A stretch of DNA of 64,000 nucleotides. Origin: Eledone cirrhosa. Lineage: Eukaryota; Mollusca; Cephalopoda; Octopoda; Eledonidae. The notes beneath the pieces were generated by a model. The model was not told the DNA's origin, did not search any database, and worked only from the letters and a program-made list of their open reading frames with translations. The translations under genes and the position numbers were made by a program. Location: the NCBI GenBank assembly GCA_964016885.1, contig OZ024743.1, forward strand, positions 183,941,545 through 184,005,544, in the 5' to 3' direction. Shown piece after piece: positions 51,676 to 62,001 of the stretch (its first letter is position 1; each line of letters begins with the position of its first letter).

Positions 51676-52031
51676 CCTCAATTCCTTAATTCTATCGTAT
51701 TCTCCAATTCCTTAAATTCCTTAATTCTATCATATCCCCAAACAAAAAACAAAATCCTTCCCATTCTTAATTCTATCGTATCGTCCAATTCCTTAATTCT
51801 ATCGTATTCTATCTTAATTCTATCGTATCGTCCAATTCCTTAATTCTATCGTATTCTCAAACAAAAAACAAAATCCTTCCCATTCTTAATTCTATCGTAT
51901 CGTCCAATTCCTTAATTCTATCGTATTCTATCTTAATTCTATCGTATCGTCCAATTCCTTAATTCTATCGTATTCTCAAACAAAAAACAAAATCCTTCCC
52001 ATTCTACTTCTTATAAATTACTTTAAATATA
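51676..52031. repeat. TTAATTCTATCGTAT tandem array, copy 2
   Basis: Same basic unit and higher-order CAAACAAAAAACAAAATCC spacing as 47361-47579, with about three higher-order units. It ends with the same CTTCTTATAAATTACTTTAA flank. It separates the two direct-repeat copies. Confidence 0.9.
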
Positions 52032-52194
52032 TATATTATGCTACTTGAAAGTAAAAAAATCCGCTCTACGCCCTTCACCCTCCAGCTACTCCACGAGGGG
52101 CTGCGGTCAGCCACAATCTCTCTCCCCCTTCCCCTCTCTCTTTCTTCCCTTTCCCCTATCTCTCTATTCCCCTTCCCCCCTCTCTCTCTCTTAG

Positions 52195-52256
<62 letters not shown>

Positions 52257-52540
52257 GATAAGTTCTCCTTCATGTTTATTCACTTTCGCCAATCCATCGC
52301 TGCTTCAATTATTCCTACTACGGTGTACCCATGTAAATCGTAAAGTACAAATTTTTCTCTATCTAGTCCACGCTCAATTTCGTACATAGTCCAAACATCC
52401 AATCTCGCAAAATCCGAAATCTGTATTTTTTGTTATCTATTTAAGGTTTAAATACGGTGTTTTTGTCGTATTGAACAGAACAAATCTTGCAGTTTTGCTT
52501 TTTGTTAAATCGCTTGTTAAACATTCATAACCTTCCAGCT
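52032..52540. repeat. ~510-bp direct repeat, copy 2
   Basis: Second copy of 51129-51675 with shorter (CA)n(TA)n (52197-52255). The two copies with the array between them look like an LTR-like or duplicated non-coding element, but no primer site or coding region is present. Confidence 0.93.
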
Positions 52541-52719
52541 AGCTACCCCACACCCCTCCCACATTCTTAATACGTTGACCAATCATAAGCCAGAGCCCCC
52601 CCCCCCCCACGCATCACCATTATTATTATAAGCCAGATCCCCCCCCCCCCCACGCATCACCATTATTATTATTACGCGGACCAATCATAAGCCAGAGGCC
52701 TATACTATCGCTTGCCCGG
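52541..52719 (+). other. leader of the RTE LINE with poly-C duplication
   Basis: Two imperfect copies of a unit ATAAGCCAGA-poly-C-ACGCATCACCATTATTATTA (52586-52670), then GACCAATCATAAGCCAGAGG. It probably belongs to the 5' UTR of the LINE; the exact 5' end is not visible. Confidence 0.5.
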
Positions 52720-55700
52720 TTGCCCTCGATATATGATGGATGGATGGATGGATGGACGGACTGCGGAATACTGGAGAGTGGAAGGGAGAGAAAAATCTGG
52801 ACGCTCAGAGCGAAAATGTCAAAGTTAAAGTCAAATTCACCTCGTGGACGAGAATGCGAGCACTCCTCTTTGTTTCGTCCGCGGATGGCTAACACAACCT
52901 CATCTCCCCCCCCCCCTCCAAACGCAACCCAAAACTTCAGAGTTGGTACCATAAATGTAGGCACCCTAAAGGGTCGCGCTAACGAGGTTGTAGAAATGCT
53001 TGAACGTAAGGAGGTCGATGTTTGTTGTATTCAAGAGACCAGGTGGAGGGGTGGGTCTGCTAGATTCATTGAGGGTAAAAAACGATGTTATAAGCTTTTC
53101 TGGGTGGGAAACGACGATGGGCTGGGTGGAGTAGGAATCATGGTAGCAGAAAAGTGGGCAGATAAGATAATAGACGTAAGTAGAGTGAACGACAGAATAA
53201 TTAAAATACGACTTGTCCTCAATAGAACTACGGTGACAGTAATATCTGCGTACGCACCCCAATCCGGACTGGCCGGCATTATAAAAGACAGATTCTATGA
53301 GACACTGTTGCTAACTACCTCCCAAATATCTGACAGTGACTATATAATTATTGCAGGCGACCTAAATGGTCACGTTGGACAACATTGTGACGGCTACGAC
53401 GAAATCCATGGAGGCTATGGGTTTGGTACTAGAAATGAGGAAGGCTCCAGAATCCTGGAATTCTGTGATGCAAATAACCTAACTATCTGTAACACTAACT
53501 TCAAAAAACGTGACAATCACCTGATCACCTATAGATCCGGGGAACACACAAGCCAGGTAGATTATATCCTTACCAGAAGACGTGACAGAGTGTCTGTTGT
53601 AAACACTAAATCCCTCCCCCATGAAGAATGCACCTCCCAACATAGACTGATAATTAGCGACCTCATAGTCAGGACGAGACGTACTCGACAGCAGAAGAGG
53701 ACTATCCTCAGGAGGAAAATATGGAAACTAAAGGACCCCACAGCCAGAAATAAATTTCAAAGCATATTACTTGATGCTTTCGACAGTAAGGAAGAGCATC
53801 TAGAATCGGACAATATAGAGGGACAGTGGGAATTTCTGAAAGCAAACCTGCTGTTGGCGACAGACGAAGTCTGTGGCTGGAGCAGGCCGGTAGGCAGGAG
53901 GAGAGTAACATGGTGGTGGAACAGTAGGGTGGAGGGGTCAATTAAGGCCAAAAAGCAGGCTTGGAAAGTATGGCGGGATGGGGGAAGTAGAGTAGACTAT
54001 CAAGTGGCCAGGAGGGAAGCTAGGAGAGAAGTGTACTTAGCAAGAAGGGAAGCTGAGGAAAGAAAGTTCAAGCATGTTCTACAACGCGATGACCAAAAAC
54101 GTGAGGTGTTCAGGATTGCTAGGCAATGCGTCAAGGAAAACCGTGATATTGTCGGGGAGAAGTGTGTACTTAACGATGATGGCATACTTGCCATCACCGA
54201 CACTGATAAGAAGGTAGCTTGGAAGTGTCACTATGAAAGGCTACTAAATGAGGAGAATAAATGGGAGAAAGACAGTCTCCCCCATATCGACCCAATAGAG
54301 GGACCAGCAGTGTTAGTCGAGGGGAGTATAATAAGTAAGGCAATCAAGGATACGAAGACGGGTAAGGCGGCTGGGCCTTCGGAAATAGTTGCTGAGATGC
54401 TGAAGGCATCTGGCACGGTGGGACACACCATGGTCACCCGCATAGTTAACCAAGTCGTACAGAATGGGGTTGTTCCGAAGGACTGGCATAGCAGCATCAT
54501 CGTTAACTGTTATAAGGGTAAAGGAGACGCCCTAGATAGGAGTAACTATAGAGGCATTAAATTAATCGACCAGGTTATGAAGGTCACGGAAAAAGTAATA
54601 GCGCAACTAATCAGAGAGAGAATTGACCTAGATGAAATGCAGTTCGGGTTTGTGTCAGGCAAAAGCACCACAGACGCTCTTTTCATAGTACGACAACTAC
54701 AGGAGAAGTACCTAGCTAAAGGTAAACCCCTCTACTTAGCTTTTGTCGACCTGGAGAAAGCCTTCGACAGAGTCCCCCGCTCCATTATCTGGTGGGCTCT
54801 TAGAAAACTAGGCGTTGACGAATGGCTTGTGAGGGCTATACAAGCCATGTATAAAGAAACAGTCAGCAAGGTTAGAATTAACAACGAATATAGTGAAGAG
54901 TTTAGCGTAAAAGTTGGCGTCCATCAGGGCTCTGTTCTCAGCCCCCTACTATTTATTATTGCCCTTCAGGCTATAACAGAGGAGTTCAAGACAGGCTGCC
55001 CATGGGAACTCCTATACGCAGACGACCTGACACTCATAGCGGAATCAATGGCCGAGCTAGAGAAGAAATTCCAAACATGGAAGCACGGCCTAGAGTCAAA
55101 AGGACTTAAAATTAACCTGGCTAAGACCAAAGTTCTAGTTTGTAGGAAAGAAAACAAGGCGGCGGTCCCTTCTGGGAAATGGTCGTGCTCGGTGTGTAGG
55201 AAAGGCGTAGGTAGAAACTCCATTTTATGTCCTAAATGCAAAGTATGGGTGCATAAAAGATGTAGTGGGATCACAGGTAAGCTAACTAAGAACATAGATT
55301 TTACATGTGGCCGGTGTTCTGGTGCAATAAGTAGCAGCAAGTGCCCACAAAATACTAGCTCTTTCAATTGCGCAGAGGGTTCTATAGAAATAGTGGACAG
55401 CTTCCGTTACCTGGGCGATAAAATCAGCAGTGGGGGAGGGTGCTCTGAAAGTACTGTAGCTAGAGTCAGAACTGGTTGGAAAAAGTTCAGAGAGCTTATA
55501 CCACTATTAGCTGCTAAAGGGTTCTCCCTAAAAATGAAAGGCAGGTTGTACGATGCCTGCATACGAACAGCAATGTTGCATGGTAGTGAGACCTGGGCAT
55601 TGTATGCAGAGGATATACGCAGACTAGAGAGGAACGAAGCTTGCATGCTCCGCTGGATGTGTAACAGTAATATACGTGAACGGCAAAGCATAAACGAACT

Positions 55701-55983
55701 AAGGAAAAAATTAGAGATAAGAGGGATCAGATGTTGTTTACTCGAGAGAAGGCTGCGTTGGTATGGACACGTGATGCGCATGAAAGTCGATAGCTGTATA
55801 ACAAAGTGCAGGGCAATAAAGATAGACGGTAGCCACGGAATAGGCAGACCTAGAAAAACCTGGGATGAGCTGATAAACTCCGACCTCACACACTTACACC
55901 TCTCCAAGACAATGTCACTGGACCGAGACCTTTGGCGGTACTCAGTAACAGAGAAGACCCGCCTTGCCAGTAGGCATCTCTAA
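52720..55983 (+). CDS. RTE-like LINE polyprotein, intact (EN-RT-PHD-like)
   Basis: 1087 uninterrupted codons. Endonuclease ~72-310 (FRVGTINVGTLKGR, CCIQETRWRG, VISAYAPQSG, IAGDLNGHVG, SQHRLIISD), basic linker, RT ~480-790 (NYRGIKLIDQVMKV, QFGFVSGKSTTDAL, AFVDLEKAFDRVPR, GVHQGSVLSPLLF, YADD at 766-769), a C4HC3 PHD-like finger at 823-867 (CSVC, CPKC, WVHKRC, CGRC), then the C-terminal GSETWAL, MLRWMCN and RWYGHVMRM blocks. It performs target-primed reverse transcription. The start could be Met 1, 33 (MSKLK) or 56 (MANTT); the last two lie nearer the endonuclease and avoid a TGGATGGA-repeat-encoded leader. With no stops, it may be recently active. Confidence 0.93.
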   Translation: MPSIYDGWMDGWTDCGILESGRERKIWTLRAKMSKLKSNSPRGRECEHSSLFRPRMANTTSSPPPPPNATQNFRVGTINVGTLKGRANEVVEMLERKEVDVCCIQETRWRGGSARFIEGKKRCYKLFWVGNDDGLGGVGIMVAEKWADKIIDVSRVNDRIIKIRLVLNRTTVTVISAYAPQSGLAGIIKDRFYETLLLTTSQISDSDYIIIAGDLNGHVGQHCDGYDEIHGGYGFGTRNEEGSRILEFCDANNLTICNTNFKKRDNHLITYRSGEHTSQVDYILTRRRDRVSVVNTKSLPHEECTSQHRLIISDLIVRTRRTRQQKRTILRRKIWKLKDPTARNKFQSILLDAFDSKEEHLESDNIEGQWEFLKANLLLATDEVCGWSRPVGRRRVTWWWNSRVEGSIKAKKQAWKVWRDGGSRVDYQVARREARREVYLARREAEERKFKHVLQRDDQKREVFRIARQCVKENRDIVGEKCVLNDDGILAITDTDKKVAWKCHYERLLNEENKWEKDSLPHIDPIEGPAVLVEGSIISKAIKDTKTGKAAGPSEIVAEMLKASGTVGHTMVTRIVNQVVQNGVVPKDWHSSIIVNCYKGKGDALDRSNYRGIKLIDQVMKVTEKVIAQLIRERIDLDEMQFGFVSGKSTTDALFIVRQLQEKYLAKGKPLYLAFVDLEKAFDRVPRSIIWWALRKLGVDEWLVRAIQAMYKETVSKVRINNEYSEEFSVKVGVHQGSVLSPLLFIIALQAITEEFKTGCPWELLYADDLTLIAESMAELEKKFQTWKHGLESKGLKINLAKTKVLVCRKENKAAVPSGKWSCSVCRKGVGRNSILCPKCKVWVHKRCSGITGKLTKNIDFTCGRCSGAISSSKCPQNTSSFNCAEGSIEIVDSFRYLGDKISSGGGCSESTVARVRTGWKKFRELIPLLAAKGFSLKMKGRLYDACIRTAMLHGSETWALYAEDIRRLERNEACMLRWMCNSNIRERQSINELRKKLEIRGIRCCLLERRLRWYGHVMRMKVDSCITKCRAIKIDGSHGIGRPRKTWDELINSDLTHLHLSKTMSLDRDLWRYSVTEKTRLASRHL

Positions 55984-56338
55984 CAAAATACACCCCGTCC
56001 CGCCACCACCCCCACCCCATCCTCACCACCCCGTTCTATGTAAAGTTATGTTGGTGCCGCGCCATCCAGGCCGAAACAAATGAGATCGTGTAGGTGTCAC
56101 GACAAAAAAACACACAGTCCACGCTGTAATGTGGCCGTGTAGGCAACACGGTAAAAACCTCCCAGACCCACACTGTAAATGTGGTTGGTGTTAGGAAGGG
56201 CATCCAACTGTAGAAAACCTGCCAGACAGTCCTATGCGAGCAAGACAATCACTCTTGCCTCAAGTGGGACTACCCCCGTCCAAACCCATGCAAGCGTGGA
56301 ACACGGACGTTAAACGTTGATGATGATGATGATGATGA

Positions 56339-56340
<2 letters not shown>
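55984..56340 (+). mobile_element. 3' UTR and terminus of the intact RTE LINE
   Basis: Contains GGTGTCACGACAAAAAAACA and GTGGTTGGTGTTAGGAAGGG modules found in all the 3' fragments of this window, then CCATGCAAGCGTGG, GACGTTAAACG and (TTGATGATGATG)n. The tail passes into (TA)n. Confidence 0.9.
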
Positions 56341-56413
<73 letters not shown>

Positions 56414-56440
56414 TTATATATATGATGATGGTGACATATA
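56341..56440. repeat. (TA)n with TATGATGATGGTGACATA
   Basis: TA array that continues on the far side of the mariner (57756-57850), where TGATGATGGTGACATA occurs twice more. The mariner inserted into one pre-existing array. Confidence 0.9.
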
Positions 56441-56442
56441 TA

Positions 56443-57752
56443 CGAGGGGGGATCAAAAAGTTCGCGGAATTTTTCAGAAAATATTCTATTTTTCAAAAAA
56501 TATGATTTGCCTTCAATTTATTTTTCTACATAGTTGCCATCCAGGTCAATCCACTTAACAAGGCGATGCTTCCAGCTTCGTAAGCCGTCTCTAAAGAAAG
56601 TTGAAGGCCTTGTTTGAAGCCATGTGTTGGCAGTGTTTTTAGCTTCTTCAACACCACTAAAACGGGTTCCTTTTAGCATTTCTTTGAGTTTTGGAAAGAG
56701 GAAAAAGTCTGATGGGGCTAAATCTGGACTATAAGGCGGGTGAGGAAGCACTTCCCATCGAAATTCTCGAAGAACTTCTTTTGCAACCCACGCAGAATGC
56801 GCTGGTGCATTGTCATGGTGAAACAAGATCCCACCATGAAGTTTCCCTTTTCGTTTCTTGACTAATGCCTTTTTCAGCTTCCTTAAAACATTTGCATAGT
56901 AAGCTCCTGTCACAGTTCTTTGACCTTCAAGATAATCTATTAGTATCACCCCATCTGAATCCCAGAAAATGGTGGCCATCACTTTTTGATCCGACTTTTG
57001 AGATTTGAACTTGATTGGCCCCGATGATCCAGGTGGAAGCCACTGTTTTGACTGCTGTTTGGATTCAGGATTATACTGGTAGATCCAGGTTTCATCTCCG
57101 GTGATGATTCTGGTCAGGAAATGCTCTTCATCAACTTCAATTTTGTTTAATATCGCCAAAGACAGATCACTTCGAAGAATCAGCTGATCAGGGTGCAACG
57201 CTTTTGGGACCCATCGTGCTGAAAGCTTGCTTAGTCCCAAATTATCGTGCAGAATTGAATTTGCCGAACCATATGAAATGTCTAGGGACTTAGCTAACTG
57301 ATTAACTGTTATTCTTTGATCTTCTTCAATTAAAGTCTGAGTAGCCTCAACGTTTTGGTCATTTTTTGATGTTCCTAGTCTTCCACTGTGATGGTCGTCT
57401 TCAAGGTCGTCTCTCCCTTGTTCGAATCGCTGAATCCATTTGTAGACAGCAGTTTTCTTTGGAGCAGTAGTACCGTAAACTTTAACTAAAGCCTCCATAA
57501 TCTATGTCCCTTTCCATTTGAGTTTCACCAGAAACTTGATATTCGATCTTATCTCAAAATAACTATTTTCCATTGTTCCAAAAAGAGGTTTTTTAAAGAG
57601 TGTCAGTACTGTACAATAGTCCACGCATAACTGACTGCAAGTGACTAATAGCAAGGTAAACACCCAGTGACAATGTTCTGACGTGTTTAATATTGTTTTA
57701 ATCTATTTTTTCTTACTACGATAAAATTCCGCGAACTTTTTGATCCCCGCTC

Positions 57753-57753
<1 letters not shown>
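56443..57753 (-). mobile_element. mariner DNA transposon, both ends present
   Basis: 1311 bp. Ends CGAGGGGGGATCAAAAAGTT (left) and, reverse complemented, CGAGCGGGGATCAAAAAGTT (right), continuing to CGCGGAATTTT; one difference in ~31 bp. Flanked by TA on both sides (56441-56442, 57754-57755). Encodes a transposase on the minus strand. High end identity and a near-intact gene imply recent insertion. Confidence 0.95.
56518..57573 (-). pseudogene. mariner transposase, single nonsense codon near the start
   Basis: The frame starts at ATG 57573-57571 (MENSYFEIRSNIKFLVKLKW), meets TAG at 57504-57502 at about codon 24, and continues uninterrupted for 326 more codons from MEALVKVYG. Helix-turn-helix (TAVYKWIQRFEQGRDDLEDD and SGRLGTS), WVPKALHPDQ, and the three catalytic acids: TGDETWIY, FHHDNAPAH and YSPDLAPSDFF, with mariner-type D,D(34)D spacing. 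The downstream Met could give a protein lacking the first helices of the DNA-binding domain. The catalytic core looks intact. Confidence 0.93.
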
Positions 57754-57755
<2 letters not shown>

Positions 57756-57819
<64 letters not shown>

Positions 57820-57860
57820 GATGATGGTGACATATATATATATATGATGATGGTGACATA
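57756..57860. repeat. (TA)n continuing the pre-insertion array
   Basis: TA dinucleotides then two ATGATGATGGTGACATATA modules, mirroring 56341-56440. Confidence 0.92.
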
Positions 57861-59103
57861 TACATATTCATCACCGTTTCGGAAAAAATGAAACGAAATT
57901 TCATTTCTCACTCTTAGTACGGCTGTTACTTAAATATAAGTATGTATACGTACATACATATATGTATACAGCCGTACAGTAGTATGCATATATATACATA
58001 CATGCACATATATATATATATGTACGTATGGATTTACAGAACATTTATTATAATGCTCGGTGTGTTTGTAAACAAACATCCCGAATTAAGCCGTACAGTG
58101 TCTAGCAACCATCGTTGCTCATTTGTTCAACACTGACAAAGGAACCATGTACTAGTTTCAAGTTTATTAGCTATCGTCAGCAACGTATACCTTCCTGCCA
58201 GATGATTGAACATCTGAAAGTATATACTTTCCTTATGCATATTAACAGCTGAGCAGCCTAATTTGCATATCGAGTGAGTTAATCGGCCGGGCGCACCGAA
58301 AACGATAGATGGAAAAAATGCAACGAAATTTCATTTCTGAAAATGCAGTGTCTTCTGCACCCTCTATAAGAGAAAAACCGACTTTAAAAAATCATTTTTG
58401 AGACAAAGAGAGAGATTCAAGTGGCAAGTAGAGGAAACCTTTTCGCATTTGCACGACGCGGAAAAACAAAGAACATTGTTTACAACGAGGTGTTATAATC
58501 AAAAATACAAGGAGGAACACACGCATACATATAGCCACACACAGACAATTAAACACACACACACATCTACACATGTGGTGACTGATAAGTAATAGGTTTG
58601 CGTGAATTATGTCTGTGTATGTCTGTCTTAGTATATGTATGTGAGAGTGTATGTGTGTGTGTGTGTATGTGTGTGAGTGTATGTGTGATAATTTTTATTT
58701 TCATTTGCATTAAAACAATAGAAAATGACACGCCTTTGGTTCGTGATTAAATACACTCACACATCTACACATATGTAGCAACTAACCAAAAATGAGGTGA
58801 AAAGTTATGTGTGTGTCTGCGTGAATGTATGTCTATGTGTGTCTGTTTTAGTATATGTATGTGAGAGTGTATGTGTATGATGTGTAGCAACAATTTATTC
58901 ATTTGGACAGCAACAAAAATTACACAATGAATATTGTTTACCCTAAGGTGCTTCAGCTTCAAAATTGACAGATTTTCATTTCTAAATTCTATTATCATTA
59001 CAATTTTGATATGTTTTTAATAAAATATAGATATTTTGAAATAATTACGAGAAAAAAAAAGATATCTTCATATTTATTGTTTACGATTCTGAATAAGAAC
59101 AGA
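57861..59103. other. no gene recognised; simple repeats
   Basis: Contains GAAACGAAATTTCATTTCT palindromic motifs twice (57890-57910 and 58320-58340), and two related (GT)-rich segments sharing TTAGTATATGTATGTGAGAG (58629-58660 and 58848-58880). No domain in any frame. Confidence 0.5.
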
Positions 59104-59150
59104 AGTAACCCGGGAAACGCCGGGAAACGCCGGGTAATCCAGTTAGTTCC
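59104..59150 (-). repeat. ACCCGGCGTTTCCCGGG end motif
   Basis: On the minus strand CTGGATTACCCGGCGTTTCC with an extra 10-bp repeat, resembling the start of the element at 59831 (CTAGCAGCAGTACCCAACGT). Probably the terminus of another copy in divergent orientation. Confidence 0.5.
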
Positions 59151-59280
59151 CTATAATTGAACACATACCTCTTTGTGTATTCTTCTCTATATACTGTCTT
59201 ATAAAGAGTCCGGTATCTATCCCTTGAGCTCATTGAATTACAGGGGTTTAATGTGAGGCTTTAACTCCGTTTTTTAATTT

Positions 59281-59397
<117 letters not shown>

Positions 59398-59565
59398 CAC
59401 TGCCGTTAGCGAGCTTATACGATTAAGTCTATGCTAAGGTATGTCAATATCTTAACACCAAATATATTTTATCTGATGAAAGCACACTAAATTTTTCTTT
59501 CCTTGAAATACGTATAATAAAATAAATATGGTATTATAAAGATATTTTCCATTTATTAATATTGT

Positions 59566-59683
59566 TAATATTAATAATTGTTTCAACTTTAGGCACAAGG
59601 CCAGCACATACCCAGTTCATTACTGGTACTTTATTTTATCGACCCCGTAAGGATGAAAGGCAAAGTCAACCTCGGCGGGAATA
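59566..59683 (-). mobile_element. SINE fragment
   Basis: Plus-strand blocks AATTGTTTCAACTTTAGGC, AAGGCCAGCACATACCC, TTATTTTATCGACCCCGTAA and CAACCTCGGCGGGA; truncated at the B box. Confidence 0.88.
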
Positions 59684-59759
59684 AAACTTGTAAAGTGCTT
59701 CAAATCTGTTATAAAATTAACTTTGTTGAATGATAATCAACAAACCATATAACTTATTG

Positions 59760-59772
59760 TTTATATATATAC

Positions 59773-59830
<58 letters not shown>
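59760..59830. repeat. (TA)n microsatellite
   Basis: TA array immediately before the ACTAGCAGCAGTACCC element. Confidence 0.95.
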
Positions 59831-60465
59831 TAGCAGCAGTACCCAACGTTGCCTGGGTAGGTAAAATAATATCTGCTTTGATGAAAAGGTGTTGATCTTA
59901 TGATCTTAGCGACTGCTTCTCGATGACTCATCTATGGCCACACATAGGTCATGCGGGGGAGGATGGTGATGACCTCTATCACTGAAAAACGCGGGTGACT
60001 GACGAAGGGGCATGCTGGGGAAGGGAGTTTCGAATTTGAACGAAATCGGTTGAAATATATGGGAGCTAGAGCCGAAAAGGCGGAAATTTGAGCGAAAAGG
60101 CGATATTTTCGAATATTTAAGCGGCTACCACGCCGTTCCTTAACAAAAAATCCAAAATATAAAGCCATTACAGGATGTGCAATGATAAATTCTATTTTGC
60201 TTTAAAATTTGAACGAAATCGGTGGCAAAATGTGGGAGCTAGAGCCCAAAATCTTATTTTTTGATACCTAAAAATAGGTGACCCACCCTATCGATTTTTA
60301 TCTGCAGAATGACCCCGGAATAAAAAAAACGATACGCTGATATATAAAAACACTCCCCGATGACTAATCTATGAGCCTGTAAAATTTCATGAAAATCGGT
60401 CGTAAGATGTAGGCCCCTATAGGTAATACACAGACACACAGATACTTAATTTTATATATATACAG
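59831..60465 (+). mobile_element. unclassified non-coding element with CTAGCAG ends
   Basis: Starts CTAGCAGCAGTACCCAACGT and ends CACAGACACACAGATACTTA followed by TATATATACAGACTAG. Inside, a block TTTGAACGAAATCGGTTGAA ... GGGAGCTAGAGCC occurs twice (60033-60080 and 60207-60250) and a related ATGAAAATCGGTCGTAAGAT near 60389. No ORF with a domain. The pattern suggests a non-autonomous element; the family is not assigned. Confidence 0.5.
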
Positions 60466-60466
60466 A

Positions 60467-60503
60467 CTAGCAGAAAACCACCCGGTGGGCGGTTTTCTGC
60501 TAG
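60467..60503. repeat. 37-bp hairpin CTAGCAGAAAACC
   Basis: CTAGCAGAAAACCACCC and GGGCGGTTTTCTGCTAG pair with one mismatch around GGT. It begins exactly at the end of the previous element. Confidence 0.85.
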
Positions 60504-61019
60504 CAAATCTAGTGTATATACTGATATTGTTGAGATTTGGATGAGAAATGTTTTCGGCACCACATGTTCACCGTCTCTCGGTGTGTCTTTTATGCATGTA
60601 TAAATATATATGTTATCTATACGGTGAAATCTTTGAACTAAATATATGTTAAAACGAAAAAGGAGAAAAAGAGATTAGTGACGGAAATATAAACGTTATG
60701 ATACATAAACGTTATGATATAACGATGGAAATATATCTTCAAATGGTCCTTGGCATGGTGTCAAGTCAGAACCGCCTCGAACTGGTTACTTCTGGCTTGT
60801 GCAAGGTGTCTCTATAGCAACCAGCGATTCCCTCGGCCTCAGTGACCAAAGTCAGTGGAGAGGGGAAGGTAATGTTTCTATAGCGGCAGCGTTTCTCTTG
60901 GTAGTACCAAAGAGGAGAAAGGAAGGGGAAGGTAATATTTCTGTAGCACCTACATTTGAGTTTTAGGGAAGGACAGACAGACAGACAGACAGACAAACAG
61001 AGAAATGCCCATATATTTC

Positions 61020-61072
<53 letters not shown>

Positions 61073-61216
61073 CACACACAGAAATGTATATATATTTCTT
61101 AGAACAAAATTATTATTAATGTTTTGCTGTTCATAACAATTGGAATTGAAAAATTACTTTTGAAATTATTAGTTATTTTACTAATGCTTAGATATGTAAA
61201 AATGAAGCAATGTTTC
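60504..61216. other. no gene recognised; (GACA)n and (TA)n
   Basis: Two similar ~55-bp segments around GGAGAGGGGAAGGTAATGTT / GGAAGGGGAAGGTAATATTT (60856-60945), (GACA)n at 60972-60999, (TA)n at 61027-61071 flanked by an inverted ACACACAGAAAT / ATTTCTGTGTGT pair. Confidence 0.6.
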
Positions 61217-61415
61217 TAATAATTGTTTCTACTTTTGGCTCAAGGCCAGCAATAACCCAGTACATTACTGGTACTTTATTTTATCGACCCCGTGAGGATG
61301 AAAGGCAAAGTTAACCTCGGCGGTATTTGAACTCAGACCGTAAAGGGACGTAACTCCATGCTATGAAGCATGGTGTCTGACTCTCTACAGATTCTGCCAA
61401 TCCACCGCCCTAATG
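61217..61415 (-). mobile_element. tRNA-derived SINE, nearly full length
   Basis: Minus orientation with all blocks in order: tail-proximal TTGTTTCTACTTTTGGCTCA, core TTTATTTTATCGACCCCGTG, B-box complement TTTGAACTCAGACC and the head ACTCTCTACAGATTCTGCCA. Confidence 0.92.
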
Positions 61416-61699
61416 TCTGTACGTAATGAGGGAGTGAGAGGGGAGAGAAAGAAAGGCAGAGGTGAAGTGACAAAGTGACTCTCTCCTCCTCCTCCTCCAT
61501 TTCCCCATTCGTCACAGCGATAGAGGGGAGGAATGTTAGTGTGTTACAAAGAGAAAGAGTGAGAGTGAGAGAAACAGACAGACTAAAAGAGAGGGATAGC
61601 TGGAGAGAGAGATAGCAACAGATACAGTACAGTAGCTAAGGGATGTATATATATTTCTGTGTGTATATATATATACATTTCTGTGTGTGTAATATATAT

Positions 61700-62001
61700 A
61701 TATCATCATCATCATCATCACCGTTTTACGTCCGTTCTTCCACGCTAGCATGGGTTAGACGGGTTGTCCTGTTGTGGGCAGTGTCTGGTCGGCTGACCAT
61801 GCCTTGCTCATACAGGAACTGATCTGGCTTGATTTCTACAGCTGGATGCCCTTCCTAACACCAACCTCATTTACAGTGAGTGCTGGGTGCTTTTTCGTGG
61901 CGCCTACACGTCCACTTTACAGTGTGGGCTGGGTGCTTTTTTGCCGTGGCACCTCCACGACCACCTTGCGGTGGGGGGGGGGGGCATATTGTTTATATGC
62001 T
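61700..62001 (-). mobile_element. 3' UTR and terminus of second RTE LINE
   Basis: (ATGATG)n, GACGTAAAACG, CCATGCTAGCGTGG palindrome variant, then GGTGTTAGGAAGGGCATCCA and repeated CACCCAGCCCACACTGTAAA modules. Poly-C on the minus strand (plus GGGGGGGGGGGG at 61973-61984) lies just before the stop codon. Confidence 0.9.

Noticed and set aside
52626..55907. Minus-strand frames opposite the LINE ORF
   Set aside because: Shadows of a strongly supported plus-strand coding sequence.
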